DNA of 8,835 nt from Bacteroidetes bacterium UBA7692 (GCA_002482725.1 DLGO01000005.1:1-8835), one strand, 5' to 3'; numbered from the stretch's first letter, positions 1-6,831 are shown. The notes: generated by a model not told the origin, from the sequence alone. Made by a program: numbers and translations.

Positions 1-1368
1 GGAACTACTGGACCTACAGGGCCAGCGGGCCCCACAGGACCTACAGGGCCATTGGGTACTGCAGGAGGTGACCTGGACGGTACATATCCCAACCCGACAG
101 TGGATGGCCTACAGGGCAGGCCTTTGGATGCTACTGCACCAACCACCAATCAGGTGCTTACATGGGATGGTACAAAATGGACACCTTCAAGCGCTGCGAG
201 CGGGTGGTTGCTTACCGGTAATGCCGGTACTGTTGTTACCACCAACTTTCTTGGAACCACAGATAACGTGGAACTAGCAATCAGGACCAACAACGTGGAA
301 AGAATACGTGTAAAAACAAACGGTAACGTAGGTATAGGTGTAGCCAACCCTCAAAGAGGATTGAGCGTACAAAACGGCATGAACATAGATAACATAGAGT
401 CTCATGGTGGGTTGTCATTAGGAGCAAATGCATTAAGATTTGGCAATGGGTCTACCTCATTAGTAGGTATTTCTTCTAACAGGTCCTCCGCAGCACAAGC
501 CAACTATCTGGGCCTTGACTTCTGGACAAATAATACCAGGAGCATAGCAATAAATTCAGACAACAGGGTAGGTATAGGTGTTGCTACGCCTACCGCATTA
601 TATTGGACAGAAATAACCCCATCCAATGGTACGGCCAATAATGGATTGCTTTCAACTACAAGCGGTGGTACTATAGGTGTTTTCGGCCGTGCAGTAGTTA
701 CAACCCAAACCCTGACAACTCCGGTTGCTGCACCAGGGAATAGTTTTATTGGTCAATACGGGGTAGTAGGCAAGTCCGGTGGAGCAGGTATTTATGGTTT
801 AGCAGTAGCAGATGCATCTGCAACTACAGACCATGCCGGTGGTGTGTTCTTTGTAAGCGATGCTTCAGAATCCGGAACATTGGTAAATGCATCCGTAGCT
901 GCCTACCTCGGCGGTACTGCCTATAAAATAATCGGTAGCGGTACAGTAAACACCATCGTAAACGATGAAAACGGCATGGGTCGCATCATGGGTTGCCCTG
1001 AAACACCCGAAATCCTATTCCAGGATTATGGCCGTGGCAAATTGGTAAATGGAAAAGCGCACATCTCAATAGATCCGATCCTTACCAGAAATATTTTCGT
1101 TGATGAGAAGCATCCAATGAAAGTATTTGTCCAGCTTCGTGGCGACTGCAAGGGCGTTTATGTAACCAATGAAAGCGCTACTGGCTTTGATGTAATAGAA
1201 CTTCAAGGAGGAACATCCAACGTAGAATTCAGTTGGTCCATAACTGCCAACAGAGCAGATGAAGATTTAGGTAATGGTATTATAAGCCAATACCAGGACA
1301 ACCGCTTCAAAGTATACGGCCATCAGCATCAATACATACCCCACAAAGAAAATACTGAGAAAAAATAA
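1..1368 (+). CDS. Collagen-like modular surface protein, 5'-truncated by window edge
   Basis: The frame is open from base 1, so the start lies outside the window and 455 C-terminal residues are visible. Residues 1-18 are Gly-X-Y triplets of collagen type (GPTGPAGPTGPTGP). A GGDLDGTYPNPTV module (about 22-39) and a QVLTWDGTKW motif (51-60) follow; both are common in Bacteroidota surface proteins. Two short repeats, NVGIGVANP (109-117) and RVGIGVATP (189-197), lie 80 residues apart. Residues 200-320 are rich in Gly, Ala and Thr. The last ~115 residues (from GCPETPEILFQDYG at 331, through HPMKVFVQ and GFDVIELQGGTSN near 371-407) form a conserved C-terminal domain that I recall from many uncharacterised bacterial collagen-like proteins. 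No membrane anchor or sorting domain is visible at the C-terminus. The role is probably structural or adhesive at the cell surface, by inference. A strong terminator follows directly, so it ends its own transcript. The TTG at 52 is an internal Leu codon, not a start. Confidence 0.88.
   Translation, partial: GTTGPTGPAGPTGPTGPLGTAGGDLDGTYPNPTVDGLQGRPLDATAPTTNQVLTWDGTKWTPSSAASGWLLTGNAGTVVTTNFLGTTDNVELAIRTNNVERIRVKTNGNVGIGVANPQRGLSVQNGMNIDNIESHGGLSLGANALRFGNGSTSLVGISSNRSSAAQANYLGLDFWTNNTRSIAINSDNRVGIGVATPTALYWTEITPSNGTANNGLLSTTSGGTIGVFGRAVVTTQTLTTPVAAPGNSFIGQYGVVGKSGGAGIYGLAVADASATTDHAGGVFFVSDASESGTLVNASVAAYLGGTAYKIIGSGTVNTIVNDENGMGRIMGCPETPEILFQDYGRGKLVNGKAHISIDPILTRNIFVDEKHPMKVFVQLRGDCKGVYVTNESATGFDVIELQGGTSNVEFSWSITANRADEDLGNGIISQYQDNRFKVYGHQHQYIPHKENTEKK
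10..51 (+). repeat. 15-bp direct repeat encoding Gly-X-Y triplets
   Basis: GGACCTACAGGGCCA occurs at 10-24 and again at 37-51, exactly 27 bp (nine codons) apart and in frame. Each copy encodes GPTGP. This is the end of the collagen-like repeat tract, which continues beyond the left edge. In-frame identical units of this kind can change copy number by slippage or recombination. Confidence 0.85.
328..341 (+). repeat. 14-bp direct repeat, copy 1 (encodes VGIGV)
   Basis: GTAGGTATAGGTGT is identical to the copy at 568-581, exactly 240 bp (80 codons) downstream and in the same frame. It encodes the core of the NVGIGVANP motif. It marks an internal protein repeat of the VGIG-xxxP type rather than a mobile element. 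Confidence 0.8.
568..581 (+). repeat. 14-bp direct repeat, copy 2 (encodes VGIGV)
   Basis: This is the second copy of GTAGGTATAGGTGT, encoding the core of RVGIGVATP. Flanking bases differ from copy 1, so the repeat is conserved mainly at the protein motif level. Confidence 0.8.
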
Positions 1369-1372
1369 CAGT

Positions 1373-1402
1373 AAGCCCCGGAATTCCGGGGCTTTTTTTT
1401 TC
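1373..1402 (+). terminator. Intrinsic terminator of the collagen-like gene
   Basis: A perfect inverted repeat occupies 1373-1394: arms of nine bases (AAGCCCCGG / CCGGGGCTT) around an AATT loop, with an EcoRI site in the centre. A run of T residues at 1393-1401 follows. The hairpin starts 4 nt after the TAA stop at 1366-1368, as expected for a rho-independent terminator. On the opposite strand the hairpin is followed a few bases later by a T-rich stretch, so weak bidirectional activity is possible, but no minus-strand gene ends here. Confidence 0.95.
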
Positions 1403-1432
1403 TTATACTGATGCTCTGACATGTAAGGTTCC

Positions 1433-1445
1433 TGTAAAATTTACA
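1433..1445. promoter_or_regulatory. Perfect 13-bp palindrome, possible operator
   Basis: TGTAAAATTTACA is a perfect inverted repeat (TGTAAA, central A, TTTACA) in the gap between the terminator and the 429-residue protein gene, 66 nt upstream of its ATG. It has the size and symmetry of a binding site for a dimeric repressor or activator. AT-rich palindromes can arise by chance, no regulator gene is in the window, and I cannot name a matching family. No clear TAnnTTTG box lies near it; the closest is TAATTTTC at 1479-1486, with one mismatch. Confidence 0.3.
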
Positions 1446-1511
1446 CACAAACACATTACGGCAAACTACACATGTATTTAATTTTCCGCTATTGTGCTTA
1501 CCTTGCATGTT

Positions 1512-2801
1512 ATGAAGAACAGAGAGTACCACTACATACAGGCAAAAACAGCTACAGGATATGAGTACAGGACTATTCCCATAGAATCTGAAGACAGGCA
1601 TGAAGGTGACTTGTTGCTGCTCGCATTCCCCATCAGCGAAATGAACAACATCGGCGAAATACTGGCCATGTTCAACTACAACAGCGATACTGCCAACTTT
1701 TACACCCAGTGCCGCGAGGTGATATCCGCACCCGAAAAGCACATCAACGAAAAAGGCGAAGGCAAGCTCGCCTTCCAAAGCTACTTCCACAACTTCCCCG
1801 AGTCGGTAAATAAAATAAATGACAAGGCAATAGTGGTAGTGGTACTGCACCCGAAAGACCCAAATGCCAAAGGACCGCATGATTATTGGCTGGTAAACTA
1901 CATACACGCCAACGTGTACGACTTTAAGGATATGAATGGCAAGGTGCGCGAAGGTTTTTACTACAACATATTGCGCGTAAGCGAGCGTATGGAAAACGGG
2001 CAGAAAGTTTACCGTCGAAAAAAAATATTTACCCTTGTATTCTCTGTGCTGCACAGCCTTGTTGATGAGTACGGATTGCACTTTGCTTATGCCTACATGG
2101 GCAAAGAAAATCAGGCAATAATAGATGCCTTGGTGGCCAATTCTAAAAAATACAACAAGCACTTCGAGCGCTTCCCCATCCGCACCAATACAACCATTAA
2201 CCTGTTGTATGGCAAAAAAGCGCTGGCTGCAAAAGTAGTGGACATAACCAACGACCTGCCACGCCAGCAGGAAATGTACCGCAAAATGATAGCGCAAAAG
2301 GGCAACTACGCATTTCAGGCTTTCCATACCGAAGCGGAGTTCCTGCGCATGATAGAGAACATGAAGCACTACTCAAAAACCAGCAAGGTATTGATGGTGC
2401 CGGACGCTTCGGGCAATATAGATGCTGCCTGTGTGGCTATGAACTGGGGCGACTATTTTAAACTAACACTGGAGAATCCGCGCGGCTTCTTCAAGGCACT
2501 CGCATCGCTGGAGCTTACCGACCGTATATTGCACCCTATATGCATCTGTGGCTCTGTAGAAGGTGTAAATACCTTGCTCCGTGGCGCTGCTTATATATTC
2601 CGCAAAAACCACAAGGTGCAGATCTCATTACTGAACGCCTATCAGGGTGACCCCTACTGGGATGTAAAAAAGAGCATCGTTTTCGACGAAACCATGTACT
2701 TCGTAATAACAGATGTAATGGATGATTTCGAAGCCGTAAAGAAACACTCTCACGACAGCGCAGGCAATGTGCGCTACTCTATAGACAATCCTATATTGTA
2801 A
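1512..2801 (+). CDS. Uncharacterised 429-residue protein, possibly acetyltransferase-like
   Basis: I do not recognise a named family. The frame is open from a GTG at 1494, but the ATG at 1512 (MKNREYHYIQAK) is the more natural start and gives 429 residues. There is no signal peptide or membrane segment, so the protein is probably cytoplasmic. Two halves can be seen: residues 1-235, with a hydrophobic strand IVVVVLHP (107-114) and the segment MGKENQAIIDALVANSKKYN (196-215), and residues 290-405, with VLMVPDASGNIDAACVAMNW (293-312), ICGSVEGVNTLLRGAAYIFR (345-364) and QISLLNAYQGDPYWD (370-384). The order of strand, helix and a segment after GN or EN reminds me of GNAT acetyltransferases, perhaps two in tandem, but I see no clear acetyl-CoA loop, so this is a weak inference. 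It is followed 41 nt later by the DUF3089 gene in the same direction. A long reverse open frame across it looks spurious. Confidence 0.88.
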   Translation: MKNREYHYIQAKTATGYEYRTIPIESEDRHEGDLLLLAFPISEMNNIGEILAMFNYNSDTANFYTQCREVISAPEKHINEKGEGKLAFQSYFHNFPESVNKINDKAIVVVVLHPKDPNAKGPHDYWLVNYIHANVYDFKDMNGKVREGFYYNILRVSERMENGQKVYRRKKIFTLVFSVLHSLVDEYGLHFAYAYMGKENQAIIDALVANSKKYNKHFERFPIRTNTTINLLYGKKALAAKVVDITNDLPRQQEMYRKMIAQKGNYAFQAFHTEAEFLRMIENMKHYSKTSKVLMVPDASGNIDAACVAMNWGDYFKLTLENPRGFFKALASLELTDRILHPICICGSVEGVNTLLRGAAYIFRKNHKVQISLLNAYQGDPYWDVKKSIVFDETMYFVITDVMDDFEAVKKHSHDSAGNVRYSIDNPIL

Positions 2802-2842
2802 ATCATTAAACCTTTAAAAGCAGCCATGTGTTGTAATGCGTT

Positions 2843-3835
2843 ATGAAAAAAGTATTGCTTTTATTATTTATCGCTTTCAGTGCTATGCTACAGGCACAGC
2901 TACCATTAACCTTTGTAGCAGCAGACCAGCCTGATGCACCGGACTATAGTGATGGCGCAAACTGGAATGCACTACCTTTTCGCAAGGATGCAGCCGATGT
3001 AGTACCAAAGGGAGAAGCGTGGATAAGCGATTCACTGAAGGACGCCGATGTATTCTATATATACCCAACTATTTATAGTAAAGGAAAAACATGGTGCGCA
3101 GATACAAAGAATAAAAAACTGAATAAGCGGATTGATAAACTACCTGTAAAGTATCAGGCATCTGTGTTCAATCAGGTGGCGCGAGTTTACGCGCCAAGGT
3201 ACAGGCAGGGTATCTATAAATGCTTTATAGATACTGCCGAGGGGAACAAGGCATTGGACTTTGCTTATGCCGACGTAGCACGTGCATTCGAATACTACAT
3301 GAAAAATTACAATAATGGCCGACCAATCATTATAGTATCACATAGCCAGGGCACGCGCCATGCCAGGCAATTGCTGAAAGATTATTTTGATACAAGAAAA
3401 AGCCGGGACAAACTGGTTTGCGCTTATGTAATAGGGTTCGGAATATACCCAGAGCAATACGAAATAATTGACCCCTGCAAAACCGCTACTGATGACAATT
3501 GCTACGTAACCTGGGCTTCTTTCAAAAAAGGATATACACCCGAACCCGGCAGCAAGCTATATGGCCGCTCCTGCATCAACCCTATATCATGGACACAGGA
3601 TACTGCCACAGCCAGCGGCAACACAGGTATATTATTGAAAACAGGCCGAAAAAAACCGTTCTATACAGAAGCTAAAATCACAGATAATCACCTCGAAGTA
3701 AAAACCAAAACACCAATAGTGCGCAACTGGAAAGTAATGCACCTGGTAGATTTCAATCTGTTCTGGTATAGCATAAGAAAAAATGCGGCAGAGAGAGTGC
3801 ACACCTACCTGCATTCAAAGCACTCAAAAGGATAA
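2843..3835 (+). CDS. Secreted DUF3089 alpha/beta hydrolase
   Basis: The 330-residue product starts with a cleavable signal peptide (MKKVLLLLFIAFSAMLQAQ, probable cut after the LQA at 16-18). There is no lipobox, so it should be released into the periplasm or outside. DUF3089 family marks are visible: ADVFYIYPTIY (68-78), APRYRQ (117-122), the nucleophile elbow SHSQG (166-170, Ser168), INPISW (245-250) and HLVDFNLFW near the end (300-308), where His300 is the likely catalytic His. The family belongs to the alpha/beta hydrolase fold with a lipase- or esterase-like active site; the natural substrate is unknown. Length fits the family. The start ATG at 2843 is the only one giving the signal peptide. 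The gene lies 41 nt after the 429-residue protein gene and 59 nt before the M28 peptidase gene; no terminator is visible in either gap, so co-transcription is possible. Confidence 0.93.
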   Translation: MKKVLLLLFIAFSAMLQAQLPLTFVAADQPDAPDYSDGANWNALPFRKDAADVVPKGEAWISDSLKDADVFYIYPTIYSKGKTWCADTKNKKLNKRIDKLPVKYQASVFNQVARVYAPRYRQGIYKCFIDTAEGNKALDFAYADVARAFEYYMKNYNNGRPIIIVSHSQGTRHARQLLKDYFDTRKSRDKLVCAYVIGFGIYPEQYEIIDPCKTATDDNCYVTWASFKKGYTPEPGSKLYGRSCINPISWTQDTATASGNTGILLKTGRKKPFYTEAKITDNHLEVKTKTPIVRNWKVMHLVDFNLFWYSIRKNAAERVHTYLHSKHSKG

Positions 3836-3851
3836 TGAGCGGATATGCATT

Positions 3852-3878
3852 CTTTTAACCTGCATACATTACTTTTAA
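3852..3878 (+). promoter_or_regulatory. Possible weak promoter region before the M28 peptidase gene
   Basis: The 59-nt gap holds the heptamer CTTTTAA twice, at 3852-3858 and 3872-3878, 20 bp apart. The second overlaps TACTTTTA (3870-3877), one mismatch from the TAnnTTTG -7 box of Bacteroidota, 17 nt upstream of the ATG at 3895. The upstream T run is closer than the usual -33 position. It may be a weak promoter or chance in AT-rich sequence. Confidence 0.25.
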
Positions 3879-3894
3879 AGCCAATTATTGCTAC

Positions 3895-5031
3895 ATGGTA
3901 ACATTTATACAGGATATTATCTCACAGTTTGGCGGCCGCTACTTTGGTAGCCTTGAGGAAAAGAAAGCGCAGGAATATACCGCTGAAGTTTTTGCAAAAT
4001 ACTGCGACAAGACAAGAATAGAGCCATTTGAGTCAGCCCTGGAAAGCCACTTTCAGTCGCTTAAAATATTCTGTGTACTCTATGCGATAAGCCTGATCCT
4101 GTACACCATAAGCATACCCGCAGCAGCTATTGTTGCCACTATAAATACCATCCTATTCATGGGGCATTTTGTTACATACCGCCACTGGCTGGATTTCCTT
4201 TTTAAACAAAGAACGTCGTGGAATACCATAGGCGATATAGAGCCTTTGGAAACAGCTACATCTACCATCATTGTAGCTGGTCACATGGATAGCGTAAAGG
4301 AATTCAAATGGTGGTACAAGCTGAAGCATACCGGTGCTGTGCTTTCCGTCATTGCCGGATTATTGTTCCCTTTGGTGAGCATATTTCTTACCGTCGCAGC
4401 TTTTACGGGTTCCACATTTGCTACAGACATCATCTTTGGGTTATTCGTGCTGGCTACCCCTGTGCTGATAGTGTACTACGATATGCATAGCGAAAAGGTA
4501 GTAGATGGTGCATTGGACAACCTTACAGGTGTAGCGGTAGCCCTGGAAATGGCTAAATATTTTTCCGTAAATAAATTAAAGAATACCCGCCTGCGCGTTA
4601 TCAGCTTTGGTGCCGAGGAAGCCGGATTGCGCGGCTCATGGGCCTATGCAAAAGCGCATAAGCAGGAACTGCTAACCGAGCATGCCTTATTGGTAAACCT
4701 GGACACCATAAAAGAAAAAGCGCACCTGACAGTAGTAGAAAGCGAACTGAACACCCTCGTATTCTACGATAAAGAGAATGTAGGGCTGATAGAAAATTCT
4801 TTTAAGGCTACCGGCACAGACTACAAAAAACTGCCCATCTCCGTAGGTGCTACGGATGCTTCTGCTTTCCATATCCTGGGCTTGCCCGCCATAGCTGTTA
4901 TCGGCATGCAATCCGAAAAACTAGATCCCACCTACCACACCCGGCTGGATAACCTTACCAACCTGGACCCAACCGGCTTGGATGCCATGCGCGATGTGCT
5001 GATCCACTTTATAAAAACGTGGGACAAATAA
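3895..5031 (+). CDS. Membrane-embedded M28-type zinc peptidase
   Basis: The 378-residue product carries all metal-binding and catalytic marks of peptidase family M28 (aminopeptidase-like, usually two zinc ions): AGHMDS with His130 and Asp132, DNLTGVA with bridging Asp208, GAEEAG with Glu241-Glu242 as base and ligand, NLD with Asp270, and a late YHTRLDN with His348. It should hydrolyse peptides. Unusually it has no signal peptide but four hydrophobic segments: about 57-74 and 75-93 before the catalytic part, and about 147-171 and 177-196 between the His-x-Asp motif and Asp208. The basic loop at 96-106 (RHWLDFLFKQR) suggests the catalytic parts face the cytoplasm. The ATG at 3895 starts a conserved-looking soluble N-terminal region (FGGRYFGSLEEKKAQEYTAE) typical of M28 proteins. 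The VF530 gene begins 2 nt after the stop, suggesting a shared transcript. Substrate is unknown. Confidence 0.93.
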   Translation: MVTFIQDIISQFGGRYFGSLEEKKAQEYTAEVFAKYCDKTRIEPFESALESHFQSLKIFCVLYAISLILYTISIPAAAIVATINTILFMGHFVTYRHWLDFLFKQRTSWNTIGDIEPLETATSTIIVAGHMDSVKEFKWWYKLKHTGAVLSVIAGLLFPLVSIFLTVAAFTGSTFATDIIFGLFVLATPVLIVYYDMHSEKVVDGALDNLTGVAVALEMAKYFSVNKLKNTRLRVISFGAEEAGLRGSWAYAKAHKQELLTEHALLVNLDTIKEKAHLTVVESELNTLVFYDKENVGLIENSFKATGTDYKKLPISVGATDASAFHILGLPAIAVIGMQSEKLDPTYHTRLDNLTNLDPTGLDAMRDVLIHFIKTWDK

Positions 5032-5033
5032 CC

Positions 5034-5276
5034 ATGGCAGAAGAACAAAAAAACAACCCACTCCACGGCCTCACATTGGAAACAATAGTAGTAAGACTGG
5101 TGGAAGCTTATGGCTGGGAAGAACTTGGGGAACATGTACGCATCAATTGCTTTGTCAGCAATCCATCTGTACAGTCCAGCCTTAAATTCCTGCGCAAAAC
5201 ACCCTGGGCAAGAACACAGGTAGAGAATTTCTACCTTCATTCGATTAGAAAAGGCAAGCTGACTCCACCTGAGTAA
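5034..5276 (+). CDS. VF530 family small protein (DUF2132)
   Basis: This is an 80-residue soluble protein, mostly helical by appearance. It matches the VF530/DUF2132 family almost along its whole length: NPLHGLTLETIV near the start, YGWEELGEHVRINCF in the middle, then NPSVQSSLKFLRKTPWAR. The family is named after a Vibrio fischeri protein described as DNA-binding; its cellular role is not known to me. The ATG at 5034 is chosen over the in-frame GTG at 5019 because family members begin just before the NPLHG motif and because the ATG sits 2 nt after the stop of the M28 peptidase gene (TAACCATGG). That spacing suggests translational coupling. A new promoter appears downstream, so this is probably the last gene of its transcript, though no hairpin terminator is seen. 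Confidence 0.93.
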   Translation: MAEEQKNNPLHGLTLETIVVRLVEAYGWEELGEHVRINCFVSNPSVQSSLKFLRKTPWARTQVENFYLHSIRKGKLTPPE

Positions 5277-5349
5277 GGCTCATTTGTTAAGTTATGTCAT
5301 TTAGCGGCAGCTACGTTAAAAGTACTTCAGGCAACAAATTGTTTACCAC

Positions 5350-5357
5350 TACCTTTG
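5350..5357 (+). promoter_or_regulatory. Bacteroidota -7 promoter box before the serine hydrolase gene
   Basis: TACCTTTG is a perfect match to TAnnTTTG, the -7 element of the Bacteroidota housekeeping sigma factor. It lies 19 nt upstream of the TTG start at 5377, leaving a short leader. The matching TTTG-like -33 box is poor: only TTC at 5326-5328 is at a suitable distance. The 100-nt gap (5277-5376) holds nothing else I can name. Confidence 0.6.
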
Positions 5358-5376
5358 CCGCTCAATTTTTACTTTC

Positions 5377-6534
5377 TTGAGACATATACCGGCAATTGTT
5401 GCCAGCCTTGCGCTTTTTATCAGTTCATGCAATCCCGCATTTTTTAAAACAATCGCGTACAATGATCCGGGAATAAACGATCATAAAATATTGCCAACGC
5501 GCGCGGTGCCGGCATCGCGCAATCCGTGGGAACTGCCGCAAGCACTCAGCTACAATACAGCAAGGTTACCCGACTCGCTATTGCTATCGCTGCACAAAAG
5601 CCAAACTATAGCATTCATTGTTTTGAAAAATGACAGCCTGGTATATGAATGGTATGCGCCGGGATATTCAGACAGCAGCCACACAAATCCCTTTTCTGCC
5701 ACCAAATCCATAGTAGGTGTGCTCACGGGCATAGCCCTGAAAGAAGGAAAAATAAAAAGCCTGGATAAGCCGATATGCAACTACCTGCCGGAATACGCAA
5801 AGGACCAGCGCAAAGAGCTTACATTCCGTCACCTGCTGATGATGAGCTCGGGCATGAATTATTATGACCACTTCCTGAACCCTTTCGGGCAGCTATCGCG
5901 CCTTTACTATGGTAATAATATGCCAAAGCTGATAAACTCGCTACGCTACGAAAAGGCACCTGGCACAGAATGGCGCTATAAAAATGCTGACCCGGAAATA
6001 CTGACGCTGGCTTTGCAAAAAGCAGTAGGCAAAAACATGAGCGAATATGCCTCCGAAAAGCTGTGGCAGCCGCTTGGCGCATCACGCGAGGCATGGTGGA
6101 CTGTAGACAGGAAAAAGGAAGGGTATGAAAAATCGTATTGCTGCTTCTACTCCAATGCAAAGGATCTGGCAAGAGTAGGTATGCTATTCGAACACTCAGG
6201 CAACTGGCAGGGCCAACAGATAGTGGACAGTGCCTACGTAAAACAATCACTGACACCTGTACAACTACCCGATACCAAAGGAAAGACCTTCATGGGATAT
6301 GGATACCTGTGGTGGCTAAGGAATGTAGATAACGTGGGAGACTACAGCATGGAAGGTATGCGCGGGCAGTACATAAGTGTAATACCAAATGAAAACCTGA
6401 TAATTGTCCGCCTTGGTGTGAAAGATTGGTATAAATCAAAAGATCGTTTCAAAAGCATTACGCTATATCCAACTATTGTTCGCTCTGTGCTGGGAGTGTG
6501 GGGAAATCAGCACGTGCAAGCTACTACACATTAA
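5377..6534 (+). CDS. Serine hydrolase lipoprotein, beta-lactamase superfamily (class C-like)
   Basis: The 385-residue product begins with a lipoprotein signal peptide ending in the lipobox ISSC, so Cys18 would be lipidated and the enzyme would sit on the outer face of a membrane. The penicillin-binding-protein fold is shown by SATK (107-110, nucleophile Ser107 and Lys110), YKN (201-203, the YxN motif), the FYSNAKDLARVGML segment (257-270) and GMRGQYISVIP (327-337) in place of the third KTG-type motif. That set is closest to the esterase/6-aminohexanoate-dimer hydrolase side of the superfamily rather than true antibiotic-degrading enzymes; the substrate is unknown. The start is a TTG at 5377: no in-frame ATG or GTG lies nearby upstream, and this start keeps the whole signal peptide. 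It has its own -7 box upstream and converges with the small membrane protein gene, overlapping by 3 nt at the stop codons. Confidence 0.93.
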   Translation: MRHIPAIVASLALFISSCNPAFFKTIAYNDPGINDHKILPTRAVPASRNPWELPQALSYNTARLPDSLLLSLHKSQTIAFIVLKNDSLVYEWYAPGYSDSSHTNPFSATKSIVGVLTGIALKEGKIKSLDKPICNYLPEYAKDQRKELTFRHLLMMSSGMNYYDHFLNPFGQLSRLYYGNNMPKLINSLRYEKAPGTEWRYKNADPEILTLALQKAVGKNMSEYASEKLWQPLGASREAWWTVDRKKEGYEKSYCCFYSNAKDLARVGMLFEHSGNWQGQQIVDSAYVKQSLTPVQLPDTKGKTFMGYGYLWWLRNVDNVGDYSMEGMRGQYISVIPNENLIIVRLGVKDWYKSKDRFKSITLYPTIVRSVLGVWGNQHVQATTH

Positions 6535-6794
6535 CCCTCGCCGGGTGTCTGATTTGGCTTCTTGCTTACCAATGAGTAAACACCTATCAATATCCAGATA
6601 ACATTGACTACTGCCGAAGGATATGCGTGGTGGAAGTAAGTATTGACAATAAGGCACAGGGCACCAAAAATATTCACTGCCTGATAGTGGAGGCAATCGC
6701 CCTCCAGCCTTTTGGTAGACACCATAAAATAGGCGTATAACACAAAAATGGCACCTACCCAGCCGATCACATCAATTATCACATCGTAATTCAT
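6531..6794 (-). CDS. CBU_0592-like small membrane protein
   Basis: The 87-residue product has three hydrophobic segments at about 5-24, 38-55 and 59-77. It matches the pattern of CBU_0592-like domain proteins: DVIGWVGAIFVLYAYF at the start, HYQAVNIFGALCLIVN in the middle and YPSAVVNVIWILIGVYSL at the end. The family is named after a Coxiella protein and has no assigned function that I know of. It should be an inner-membrane protein. The gene starts 37 nt after the stop of the FAD-dependent dehydrogenase gene, so it is probably the last gene of that transcript. Its TAA stop (6531-6533) overlaps the TAA of the serine hydrolase gene on the other strand. No convincing terminator hairpin with a T run is seen past its stop. 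Confidence 0.88.
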   Translation of the reverse strand: MNYDVIIDVIGWVGAIFVLYAYFMVSTKRLEGDCLHYQAVNIFGALCLIVNTYFHHAYPSAVVNVIWILIGVYSLVSKKPNQTPGEG

Positions 6795-6831
6795 GGCGCG
6801 AATCTACAATAACCAGCTAAAATCATAAGTG

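Noticed and set aside
1329..2369. Long reverse-strand open frame of about 346 codons opposite the collagen-like gene end and the 429-residue gene
   Set aside because: It crosses the terminator hairpin and the intergenic gap, its product is a mix of Phe, Tyr, His and Val without domain features, and the plus-strand frame is clearly the protein-like one.
5819..6256. Reverse-strand open frame of 145 codons inside the serine hydrolase gene
   Set aside because: It lies fully within a well-supported gene with catalytic motifs, and its product has no recognisable pattern.
5377..6534. Antibiotic-resistance beta-lactamase
   Set aside because: The fold is related, but the third motif is GMRGQ instead of KTG and the overall pattern fits esterase or amide hydrolase members; there is no sign of a resistance context.
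6527..6549. Possible bulged hairpin at the convergent gene ends (ACCC / GGGT with outer ACAC / GTGT)
   Set aside because: The stem is short and interrupted, and no T run follows on either strand, so it does not qualify as an intrinsic terminator.
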